Of a stretch of DNA of 64,000 nucleotides, positions 25,379-33,137 are shown one piece after another (position 1 is the first letter of the stretch; every line of letters begins with the position of its first letter). The DNA lies in assembly GCA_021773835.1 (NCBI GenBank), contig JAJFJQ010000020.1, positions 62,001-126,000 of the forward strand, read 5' to 3'. The notes beneath the pieces were generated by a model. That model searched no databases. It was not told where the DNA came from and saw only the letters and a list, made by a program, of their open reading frames with translations. Origin of the DNA: Gammaproteobacteria bacterium (GTDB lineage Bacteria; Pseudomonadota; Gammaproteobacteria; Ga0077536). A program made the position numbers and the translations under genes.

Positions 25379-25837
25379 ATGCGAAAAACTGTTCTGCCGG
25401 TCGCCGTTGCGGCCATCATATTATCCGGCTGTGGAACCACGCCCACTGAACGCACAACGAGCGGGGCTGGGATTGGTGCTGCGGCCGGCGCCGTTGTCGG
25501 TGCAGTGACGGGTTTGAGCGTTGCGCAAGGTGCAGTACTCGGTGCTGTTGCCGGTGGCGCCACCGGTGCGTTGACCAAAAAAGAGCAAGTCAATCTTGGG
25601 GAGCCGGCGTGGAAGCAAACCAACTATTCAGATCAAGTACCCGCGGGCCATCAGACCGTACGCGACATCCAGGCGCAACTACTGCGCCTAGGCTTGTACG
25701 ATGGCCGTCTTGACGGGTTAAATGGTCCGCAAACACGCGGCGCTATCAGGGCTTACCAACAACAGCGTGGCTTAGTTGTCGATGGTGTCGCGAGCCCGCA
25801 ATTGTTGTCGTACATGACGCAAAGTTCTGCGAGCTAG
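25379..25837 (+). CDS. Glycine-zipper, peptidoglycan-binding lipoprotein
   Basis: A 152-aa protein. Type II signal peptide with the lipobox LSGC (Cys19), then a glycine zipper (GAGIGAAAGAVVGAVTG ... GAVLGAVAGGATGAL, about residues 29-68), which can form membrane-embedded helices, then a C-terminal peptidoglycan-binding domain 1 (VRDIQAQLLRLGLYDGRLDG, RGAIRAYQQQRGL). I start at 25379 because GGAG lies six bases upstream and the signal peptide begins there; the earlier open frame from 25274 is not supported. It probably anchors the outer membrane to the cell wall. Confidence 0.85.
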   Translation: MRKTVLPVAVAAIILSGCGTTPTERTTSGAGIGAAAGAVVGAVTGLSVAQGAVLGAVAGGATGALTKKEQVNLGEPAWKQTNYSDQVPAGHQTVRDIQAQLLRLGLYDGRLDGLNGPQTRGAIRAYQQQRGLVVDGVASPQLLSYMTQSSAS

Positions 25838-25856
25838 TCCGGAACTCATTGTGCTT

Positions 25857-25890
25857 GGGTCAGCACCTGTAGCCTCACGGGTGTTGACCC
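25857..25890. terminator. Hairpin between convergent genes
   Basis: GGGTCAGCACC (25857-25867) pairs with GGTGTTGACCC (25880-25890) with one G-T pair and a 12-base loop. It lies at the 3' ends of the lipoprotein gene and the convergent cyclopropane-fatty-acid synthase gene, overlapping the latter's last codons. It has no T run, so its role as a terminator is uncertain. Confidence 0.5.
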
Positions 25891-27068
25891 CGCAATGAAC
25901 GATATCCTTGTTTGCATTGCGTTGGCGCCAATACCAGTTGCCACAGCTGAAGGCGGCGCGCACGAAATATTCCGGCAAACAATAACAAATAATATTTCCA
26001 CAAACGGTAGAAATCGGGCGGCATAGTTTTCTCGAATTGCGGCCAGGCATGCTCGAAATTCTCAAACCAAGCCATTAAGGTTTTGTCATAGTCCGTCCCA
26101 AAGTTTTCCAGATCTTCCAGGCGTAGTCGGTCGGTGATGGCATTGCAGATCCGATCCAGCGTCGGTACCTCGCTGTTTGGGAAAATATATTTCGTCACCC
26201 ATGGATCGACTCCGGTCCCGCGCTCAATGCGCCCGACCGTCTGGAGTATGAATAGGCCATCGTCGGTGAGGTTGCGTCCCACACACTCCATGTACGTTCG
26301 ATAGTTTTTATGTCCGACGTGTTCGAACATACCAAGGGACACAATGCGATCGAACTTTTGGTCAACGAAGCGGTAATCTTGCAACCGAATCTCGACGGGT
26401 AAACCGGCGCAGTATTCGCGTGCATAGGCGGCCTGTTCGGCCGAGATCGTGACACCGACGACTTTGGCCCCATATTTTTCGGCCGCGTAACGCGCAAAGC
26501 TACCCCAACCGCAACCGATATCGAGCACCGTCATTGAAGGCTTTAGATGCAACTTCCGGCAAACCAATTCAAGCTTGTGTTCCTGCGCCGTATCCAAATC
26601 TAACGCGTCTCTCCAGTAGGCGCAGGTGTATACCATCCGGTGATCGAGCATTTCACGATAGAAGTCATTGCCGATGTCGTAATGCACGGCGCCGACTTGG
26701 CCGGAACGGCCCAGACTTTGCAGGTTACGTACTAATGCGGATACGACCGCGAAGGTGCGCGGTAGGTTTACGACCTGCCGGTCGAGTTCGGCCGACATCA
26801 GGTGGGTAAAAAACTGGTCTAAGTGCGGTGAATCCCACCAACCGTCGACATAGCTTTCGCCGAGACCGAGTGAACCCTGTAAGGCTAGTCTTCGAAAAAG
26901 GCGTTTGTCGCGGACCAGCAGATCCCAATCGCGCCGGCCGTTAATCCGAATGTCGGCGTTGGAAAATAACCGCGTATAAGTCCGTTCAAGTATCCCTGGG
27001 CTGCGTTCGTCGTGGCGATACGATGGTGCAGATGGAAGTTGTGGAGAAAAGTTGAATTGCTTGTTCAT
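25875..27068 (-). CDS. cfa: Cyclopropane-fatty-acid synthase (SAM-dependent)
   Basis: About 397 aa, typical CFA-synthase length. N-terminal lipid-binding domain (TYTRLFSNADIRINGRRDWD, GESYVDGWWDS), then the methyltransferase with YDIGNDFYREMLDHRMVYTC, the SAM loop LDIGCGWGSFARYAA, VVGVTISAEQ and IVSLGMFEHVGHKNY, where the Glu and His groups sit near the active site. It methylenates unsaturated membrane lipid chains to cyclopropanes. I start at the Met at 27068 with GGGGAG five bases upstream; the frame to 27113 is longer but unsupported. It is followed downstream only by the convergent lipoprotein gene. Confidence 0.93.
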   Translation of the reverse strand: MNKQFNFSPQLPSAPSYRHDERSPGILERTYTRLFSNADIRINGRRDWDLLVRDKRLFRRLALQGSLGLGESYVDGWWDSPHLDQFFTHLMSAELDRQVVNLPRTFAVVSALVRNLQSLGRSGQVGAVHYDIGNDFYREMLDHRMVYTCAYWRDALDLDTAQEHKLELVCRKLHLKPSMTVLDIGCGWGSFARYAAEKYGAKVVGVTISAEQAAYAREYCAGLPVEIRLQDYRFVDQKFDRIVSLGMFEHVGHKNYRTYMECVGRNLTDDGLFILQTVGRIERGTGVDPWVTKYIFPNSEVPTLDRICNAITDRLRLEDLENFGTDYDKTLMAWFENFEHAWPQFEKTMPPDFYRLWKYYLLLFAGIFRARRLQLWQLVLAPTQCKQGYRSLRGQHP

Positions 27069-27309
27069 CAAAACTCCCCAATATATTGAATCTGGGTAAA
27101 CCTCGATGCCCAAAAGGCTGATCGTCGATCATAAGGATAGGGGCATTACGCCAATGATCAAGCCAATACGGCGTCTCTAAGCTCCGAACAGTGGACTAGC
27201 TTAGGTGCTAAGCGACGACGGGGAATTGACGTCAATCAGTTTTGGGGCTGAAAACCTAGAAACAGGGCCAGCACTCTTCGAGTTCAAGGCACCGATCCCT
27301 GTGAGCCTT

Positions 27310-28428
27310 CTAACTCGAAATAGGGTTCAGCCAGCTGTGTATTGGTGCCGGAAGTCCAATAAAATTGCCTTGACCAAAGCCAAATCCAAGCTCCCGGCAA
27401 ATTCGTATTTCATCCGCGGTCTCAAGCCCTTTAGCGATTGATCCGATACGCAAATCGTTGACGATTGATACCAAAGTCTGCAACATTTTCTGGCGAGCTA
27501 CGGGTGCTTGGTCGATTGCTCGGATCAGCGAGATATCAAACTTAATGTAATCGGGCGGTACCTCGATCAGCTCTACCAACCGCGCTTCACCGGCGCCGAA
27601 GTTGTCGTACGCCAACCCGATATTCATCTCCTCTAGGGCTGTGCGAAAGTTTGTCATGGCATTGGCATTGAGTACGGCTGCCTCATGCGTTTCGAGCACG
27701 ATGCCGGCTTCCGGGATCGACGTGCGGATCTCGAGTAGCGAATCCAGTATTTCGCCGGTACCGACTTCTGATCGATGGCACTTCACGAATAACTTGGGAG
27801 CCCCTGGTAGCACTTGCGCGAGGTATAAGCCTTTTTGCCGAAACAATTGACTGAGTTGTATTTCGAGATTGGCGCTCTCGGCGAGCTCGAACAGTGGGCT
27901 CGGGGCAACCGGTAGACCCGCGTGGCCGCCACGACCTCGAACTTCGAATCCGATCAAATCCTGCGCGTCGTTCAGACGCACGAGTGGCTGGTAATGGGGT
28001 AGCACCTGCTTTTGGTCGAGGAGCTCCTGGAGCGCCGGTATGCCGCCGACAAAATGTTCGGGCAGATCAAAATCCGACTTGGATAACAGTTTCGTCTGCG
28101 CTAATTGCCGCGTACTTTCCGTTTCGCGTCGCAACACGAACTCATTCGTCGAAAAGTGAATAATATCGCCATCGCTTAATGCGGTATCGGCGGTTATCCG
28201 TTCCCGATTTAGAAAGGTGCCGTTACTGCTGTTATGGTCGCGTAACCACAGGCCACCCTGACCTTCGAAGATCTCAGCATGCAGCTCGGACACGTGGTGC
28301 ACCGGTAGCTGTGCCTCTAGACCATCCGCCCGACCGATTCGAAATGGTACAGATGCGATCGGTATTCGGCGCGGAGTTTTCTCCGCGTCGACGTAACCGT
28401 GTAGATACCAGCCAGATTGCTCAATCAT
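27310..28428 (-). CDS. FHA domain fused to a degenerate EAL domain
   Basis: A 372-aa cytosolic protein. Residues 20-100 are an FHA phosphothreonine-binding domain (FRIGRADG, SELHAEI and HNSSNGTFLN, the Ser-Asn loop). Residues about 140-365 are EAL-like (HYQPLVRLNDAQDLIGFEVR). The EAL catalytic set is damaged: EVR replaces E-A/V-L, the DDFGTG loop reads YDNFGAG, AEGVE reads AKGLE and the metal Asn is missing. It would not be expected to cleave c-di-GMP. It may instead be a phosphoprotein-binding scaffold or c-di-GMP receptor. It stands alone on the minus strand. Confidence 0.85.
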   Translation of the reverse strand: MIEQSGWYLHGYVDAEKTPRRIPIASVPFRIGRADGLEAQLPVHHVSELHAEIFEGQGGLWLRDHNSSNGTFLNRERITADTALSDGDIIHFSTNEFVLRRETESTRQLAQTKLLSKSDFDLPEHFVGGIPALQELLDQKQVLPHYQPLVRLNDAQDLIGFEVRGRGGHAGLPVAPSPLFELAESANLEIQLSQLFRQKGLYLAQVLPGAPKLFVKCHRSEVGTGEILDSLLEIRTSIPEAGIVLETHEAAVLNANAMTNFRTALEEMNIGLAYDNFGAGEARLVELIEVPPDYIKFDISLIRAIDQAPVARQKMLQTLVSIVNDLRIGSIAKGLETADEIRICRELGFGFGQGNFIGLPAPIHSWLNPISS

Positions 28429-28628
28429 GGAAGTACAATAGGGTCTGCCGAAAGCTTACATTTCACTATCCTAGCATCCATCACGTCGATTGAGTATTGC
28501 GAGCGGATAGAAAAAATTTCCAAAAACTATTTACGTTTATAGTTGTTACGTAAACGCGATTGTTGGCCCCATATTGTTCAAACGTAAGGCCAGATCTCTA
28601 TCGTGATCCGTTGACCATAATACGAACC

Positions 28629-28663
28629 GCAACTGGCACCGGATCACGGACGGTGCCAGTTGC
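28629..28663. terminator. 13-bp perfect hairpin downstream of the Rieske gene
   Basis: The arms GCAACTGGCACCG (28629-28641) and its reverse complement (28651-28663) enclose a nine-base loop. It follows the stop of the Rieske oxygenase gene on the minus strand (28687). There is no T run, so it could be a Rho-linked stop, an mRNA-stability hairpin or a palindromic binding site. Confidence 0.55.
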
Positions 28664-28686
28664 ACAATGACGTCGAAAAGCTCGTA

Positions 28687-29919
28687 TCATAGATGCGCGT
28701 TCAATGGCGCTAAATCCAGCGCCTCACGATAGCTTCGATGGAAGTGTTGTAGCGCGGGTTCGTTGCGTCCGAAAATAAAGTGATCAACTTTGCCGCTTGC
28801 AGCGGCCTCCTGCGATTTTGCACCCATGTAATAGTCTTCCTCATCGAGCGTACTGCGGATAAGTTCCCGTTGAGTCTCGAGGTTAAACTCGAGACGTTGT
28901 GAAACATCTGCCGCATACACGTTGTCCCCGCTGAGCTTAGGTGCAATGTCATCTGCGAACGCGGAGCCGATGTGCTGCGCTTCGTAGTACGCAATCTGTG
29001 TAGTACTACGGCCGACCTCTGTACGACTTGGGTAAATACGAAAGACGCTAATGATCCGATTTGTTAACACGATCTGGGTGTTGGGGAAAACGTAATAAAC
29101 CAATACGCCGGCATCCGTAACGTTCCACTGGGGCTCGGGCTTGTCACGTAGCGTATCGATATATCGGCTCGGTAAGGTCATGCGATGATTACGCCCATAC
29201 TCGTCGTATGCGGTTGCGTCGCCATAGAACAGATTATTCAGTCGGGTGCCGTGCAGCGTATCGAAGTGGTAGTTTTCGCCAAACGTATCGTTGGCTATTT
29301 TCCAATTAAGCTTCCGGTCCAGGGTCGAATTTCCAAGATAGCGAGCTGCAGCAAAGTCCCAACTTTCAAACTGCTCGGCCAATTCAGCACCGAGCAATGT
29401 GTCGATGTCTAAATTGCCGTCGATTTGAGGGTGAACCACCAAAAGGCCATATTTTTCTGCGCTTGGCAGTTCTACTAATCCATGACATTTGCGATCGATG
29501 TTGCCAAATTTCTGTGGCGCACGAATGCCGAGCAAGCTGCCATCGCTTGAGTATGTCCATGCATGGAAGGGACAAGCAAAGCGACGCTGTTTACCGCGTT
29601 CTGCTTCGGTGAGCACGGCGCCGCGGTGGCGACAAGCGTTAACGAATGCATGAAATTTTCCGTCACTATCACGGGTCGCGAGAACCGGTATCCCGAGGTC
29701 GTTACTTGTCATAAACGATCCCTTCTCTGGTAAATCGGCGGACAGACCGATTATTTGCGGATGACGCTCAAAAAAATGTTCCCATTCTTGCCGCGCAAGA
29801 TCCGTACAGACGTACGAGGTCGTTGGGTTTTTGACTACCTGTCCCGCATCTTCGGTCGAATCGCTATCGATCATCGTTAGCATATGTTTCATCAACTCGA
29901 TCTGTTGGTGCTGTTTCAT
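28687..29919 (-). CDS. Rieske aromatic-ring-hydroxylating oxygenase, alpha subunit
   Basis: A 410-aa terminal oxygenase. The Rieske cluster motif is ACRHRG, then CPFHAWTY (C-x-H ... C-x2-H). The mononuclear Fe site is ENYHFDTLHGTR (His-x4-His). The family order, Rieske domain then catalytic domain, is intact. It belongs to the large branch with choline- and carnitine-type oxygenases as well as ring hydroxylases; the substrate cannot be told. RBS GGAG sits eight bases before the start. No beta subunit or reductase is beside it, so it needs partners elsewhere. Confidence 0.9.
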   Translation of the reverse strand: MKQHQQIELMKHMLTMIDSDSTEDAGQVVKNPTTSYVCTDLARQEWEHFFERHPQIIGLSADLPEKGSFMTSNDLGIPVLATRDSDGKFHAFVNACRHRGAVLTEAERGKQRRFACPFHAWTYSSDGSLLGIRAPQKFGNIDRKCHGLVELPSAEKYGLLVVHPQIDGNLDIDTLLGAELAEQFESWDFAAARYLGNSTLDRKLNWKIANDTFGENYHFDTLHGTRLNNLFYGDATAYDEYGRNHRMTLPSRYIDTLRDKPEPQWNVTDAGVLVYYVFPNTQIVLTNRIISVFRIYPSRTEVGRSTTQIAYYEAQHIGSAFADDIAPKLSGDNVYAADVSQRLEFNLETQRELIRSTLDEEDYYMGAKSQEAAASGKVDHFIFGRNEPALQHFHRSYREALDLAPLNAHL

Positions 29920-30083
29920 GCTATTACTCCTGCATTGTTTCTGGTAACCGCGTCAAACTTACGCATGACTATTGTCAAAACCTTCGCTCGTTGACACCGT
30001 GAGAAAACGCACACAGAGGTAAAATAAGATGCTAAATCTGGAAGACCTTGGCCGCTTGGGAGTAGTGCACGGCACGGTATAAA

Positions 30084-30107
30084 AAAAGCCCGCAGTTGCG
30101 GGCTTTT
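30084..30107 (-). terminator. Intrinsic terminator of the 30129-30509 gene
   Basis: A ten-base stem AAAAGCCCGC / GCGGGCTTTT with an AGTT loop. On the minus strand it is followed by a T-rich tail (A-run 30081-30087 on the plus strand). It lies about 20 bases after the stop of the minus-strand gene. The reverse direction also has a short T run, so it may act on both strands. Confidence 0.85.
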
Positions 30108-30128
30108 AAATGTCGATCAACGTGGACC

Positions 30129-30509
30129 TTAATTAATCGCAAACATCTTTCCGTTATAGGTTCGGCTGGCCAGTTCCAGTACTCCTTCAGTCGTGACACG
30201 AGATCCGTCAGATATCAGCGCGACACCATTGAGTTGCCATTGGTATCCGTCTTGGGCACCGATGACACCACTAGCTGTGCCCGAAAGGGCGTTGCCATCG
30301 TCAAGATACGCGGCAAAGTCTGCGGTATAGGCGCCAAGCTTAAAATCTGCCGACGTGCCGGAAATAGTGCCGACGATAGCGCCAGACCAACCGCCTGTAA
30401 CTGTTCCTTCAACATTGAGCACGAACGTGTGATTTCCCGCTGCGTCCCGACTTTTTGTCATTGACGTTATCGCCGAGGAAAATGCGCCAACTTCGTTTCC
30501 AACTGCCAT
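30129..30509 (-). CDS. Small beta-rich protein, unknown
   Basis: A 126-aa protein without a signal peptide or membrane helix. It is rich in Gly, Ser, Thr and Ala, with repeated beta-like segments (AGNHTFVLNVEGTVTGGW, ADFKLGAYTADFAAYL, NALSGTASGVIGAQ). I do not recognise it. The start at 30509 is strongly supported by AAAGGAG six bases upstream; the frame to 30641 has a leader with many Cys that is not supported. It has its own terminator (30084-30107). It lies divergent to the Crp/Fnr gene, which may regulate it. Confidence 0.65.
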   Translation of the reverse strand: MAVGNEVGAFSSAITSMTKSRDAAGNHTFVLNVEGTVTGGWSGAIVGTISGTSADFKLGAYTADFAAYLDDGNALSGTASGVIGAQDGYQWQLNGVALISDGSRVTTEGVLELASRTYNGKMFAIN

Positions 30510-30774
30510 TGTGTTCTCCTTTAAGTTTCGGATTGTTTGTTGCGTCGTCAAACGACATAGCGATTGGACGGTATTGCACCTGCGGTTGTCGCGGCAGTGA
30601 GAAAAATCACATTCGAGGAAATTCAAATTGGTTCGGTTCATGCGCTTGAATTGATAAACTGGAGCAGTGACGATAGCCGACTCAATGTGGTTATCATCCG
30701 ATTGTAGATTCGGGGTAGTATTTGTTTTGCCGCTCTATTAACAAATCGTTCAACTGAATATTGCAAACCGAGAC

Positions 30775-31470
30775 ATGAAACACCTGCCGATATCTGCGAG
30801 TTCTCTGTTGAGTGCTGAATTATTTCGCGAATTAGACGAAGCGTTGCGAGACACCATTGCTTGCCAATGTGTCGGTCACGCTTTTGATACCGACGAAGTG
30901 ATATTGTCGTCTGAGGATCAAGGCCAAGACGTCTATTTTATTCTATCTGGATCGGTGCATGTCACTTACTTCTCTGCGTCGGGCAAGGAAGTCACGTTTC
31001 GTGATCAATGTGCGGGAGAAGTGTTCGGCTTGTTATCCGCCATTGACGGGCAACCACGATCGGCGCATGTCGTTGCACGAGAATCGGTGACTATCGCGCG
31101 TATGAGTTGTGAAGGTTTTACTGAGTTGTTGGCCGCTCATTCTTCGGTTAACTCGCGGGTGTTACGCCACATGGCGAGATTGGTTCGCTCATTATCGGAG
31201 CGTGTTACCGAAGACGGCACCATGAAGGTCAATCAACGCATATATGCTGAGTTGCTGCGGCTTGCTGAGGAAGACGAAGCAAGTGATAGCGCTTTGATAA
31301 GTCCCGCACCGACGCATGCAGATTTGGCGAGTCGGATCGCAACCCACCGCGAGGCAATATCGCGCGAGCTTGGGCAACTTACCGTTCGCGGCATTATCGA
31401 GAAGCGTGCCGGCGACCTTGTACTCAAGCGTGTGTCTGAGCTCAAGTCGTTAATGTTAAATAGCGTTTGA
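30775..31470 (+). CDS. Crp/Fnr-family transcriptional regulator
   Basis: A 231-aa regulator. N-terminal cyclic-nucleotide-binding-type barrel (DVYFILSGSVHVTYFSASGKEVT, GEVFGLLSAIDGQPRSA), then a dimerisation helix and a C-terminal HTH_Crp domain (LASRIATHREAISRELGQLTVRGIIEKRAGD). The phosphate-binding cassette reads FGLLSAIDGQPRSA: the Arg is kept but the Glu that binds the ribose in cAMP proteins is Leu, so cAMP binding is doubtful. No Fnr-type Cys cluster is present at the N-terminus. Divergent to the small protein at 30129-30509; either or both may be targets. Confidence 0.9.
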   Translation: MKHLPISASSLLSAELFRELDEALRDTIACQCVGHAFDTDEVILSSEDQGQDVYFILSGSVHVTYFSASGKEVTFRDQCAGEVFGLLSAIDGQPRSAHVVARESVTIARMSCEGFTELLAAHSSVNSRVLRHMARLVRSLSERVTEDGTMKVNQRIYAELLRLAEEDEASDSALISPAPTHADLASRIATHREAISRELGQLTVRGIIEKRAGDLVLKRVSELKSLMLNSV

Positions 31471-31541
31471 GACGCCGCGCTGTTAATCGCTGAGCGCCGA
31501 GGAACCACGCTCATCGATCGTGACTAAGGACCGAATTATCG

Positions 31542-33119
31542 CTATTCCACAGCCCTTAGTGGTGGATCGCTATCGAGCGACTCCGTTTTCGGCGCGGATA
31601 ACTGTGGCGTTTCCGGCACTTGGCATCCCACCGGACAACAGCGACCTGGTTGGCTCTTGCGGGTTGGACGTCCGGACTCCGCTAGTATGCCGCGATCAAG
31701 TAGGCGCTCGGCTAACGCCGCCCGTTCCTCAAGCGGGTAGTAGCGGTAAATTTCACGTTTCATCGCCTCAGGTGAGCCGCCGCCGTGCAGGCTGATCACA
31801 GAGTACCAACCAGCGGTGTTCGATGCGGTGAGATCTTCCATCAAACGTGAGACTTCCATGCGGTAGTCATGGGGGATGTCCGATCGTGTCTGTAACATCG
31901 ACATGAGATCGCCTTTAGTCTCTGGGTTGTGGTCTTCGTCGGGGCCAGGGAGCGTGACGATGAGCCCGCCGGAAACATCGTGGGCTAGCCGATGCATATC
32001 GTAGATCTGAGTTGCCATCAATAGCTTGCCGACATTGGCGAAGACGCCATCGGGTTGAAACACGCCAGATGGATCTTTGAAGCCGTACACCGACGCGGCG
32101 ACGCCACAAGCATAAAAGCCTTCGACGATCTTTATTAGTTCGACGAGGTCATTGCGCAAATGTGGTGCGCGATCTGGGTCGAGTCCATTGGCCTCGATCA
32201 TGAGCACGCCGGCGCCGATCAATAGGTCGCCGAATCCGGCGCGCGCGCCAATACAGGTATGTCGATGGTGGGTTGCATAGGTGCTCGTTAAAAACTGCGA
32301 ATGCTGCCATTCGCCGGCGAGGAATACGCGATCCCACGGTACAAACACATCGTCGAAAATCGCAACGCCTGTTGATTGTCCATATTTGGCGCCGAACTTC
32401 GCCGCCTTCTCTCCCGGGCGCCCGGCCGGGCGGGCGACGATAGTCAGATTCTTCGCATCGATCGGTACGGCGCAGCACACCGCAAAGTCGGCGTCGCCTT
32501 CGGTCATGTTGCGACAGGGCATGACGAGCAATTCGTGCATGTAGGGTGCGCCCGTAATGATCGCCTTGGCACCACGAATGACGATGCCATCTTTGCGACG
32601 CGATTTGATGTGGACGTATGAGTCCGCATTGGGTTGGTCGCTCGGACGCAGCGATCGGTCACCCTTCCCGTCGGTCATGGCAACACCTAAAGTCAGGTCG
32701 TCGGCATGAACCTGATCGATATAGGCAAGAAATCGTTGGTGGTAGTCGCCGTTGGTGGCCGCGTCGACTTGGTACGTCGCTTGATGGATGGCATTCATCG
32801 CATCATGTGTGAGATAGCGTTGCGCACAGCCGCTTTCACGGCACACCAAGCGCGTTGCTTCAAGTTTACTCAACAGGTCCTGCGGCTCTTCGTCGATATG
32901 CAGCATGCGATTAACAGTGGCGCCATTCGCGCGATATTCAGCCGTCATCAAGTGACGGTAGCGGTCGTCAAGCGCAAAATCGTAGTTCACGCCAACTGCA
33001 GCGATCCCGGGAGCGAGCCTCGGATCATCGGCTACCGACTCGACTCGGTCACCGTTGACGAACACACGCGGCGAATAGCGGCGCAGGGATTCTCGATAGT
33101 CTTCACCTGACATTAACAT
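31542..33119 (-). CDS. HpaB-like flavoprotein (4-hydroxyphenylacetate 3-hydroxylase / 4-hydroxybutyryl-CoA dehydratase family)
   Basis: A 525-aa member of the HpaB/AbfD fold (acyl-CoA-dehydrogenase-like flavoproteins). Seen: GEDYRESLRRYSPRVFVNG at the start, HQATYQVDAATNGDYHQRF, the IRGAKAIITGAPYMHELLV motif and FDDVFVPWDRVF. His285 is present in HHRHTCIGARAGFGD, but where the 4Fe-4S dehydratases have a second Cys at +3 and one at +7, this protein has Tyr102 and Ala292. A cluster of the AbfD kind is therefore unlikely. It may be an FAD-only hydroxylase or oxidase. It is the last gene of an operon with the MmgE/PrpD and CitE-like genes. Confidence 0.85.
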   Translation of the reverse strand: MLMSGEDYRESLRRYSPRVFVNGDRVESVADDPRLAPGIAAVGVNYDFALDDRYRHLMTAEYRANGATVNRMLHIDEEPQDLLSKLEATRLVCRESGCAQRYLTHDAMNAIHQATYQVDAATNGDYHQRFLAYIDQVHADDLTLGVAMTDGKGDRSLRPSDQPNADSYVHIKSRRKDGIVIRGAKAIITGAPYMHELLVMPCRNMTEGDADFAVCCAVPIDAKNLTIVARPAGRPGEKAAKFGAKYGQSTGVAIFDDVFVPWDRVFLAGEWQHSQFLTSTYATHHRHTCIGARAGFGDLLIGAGVLMIEANGLDPDRAPHLRNDLVELIKIVEGFYACGVAASVYGFKDPSGVFQPDGVFANVGKLLMATQIYDMHRLAHDVSGGLIVTLPGPDEDHNPETKGDLMSMLQTRSDIPHDYRMEVSRLMEDLTASNTAGWYSVISLHGGGSPEAMKREIYRYYPLEERAALAERLLDRGILAESGRPTRKSQPGRCCPVGCQVPETPQLSAPKTESLDSDPPLRAVE

Positions 33120-33137
33120 GCTTGTACTCCAAAACGT

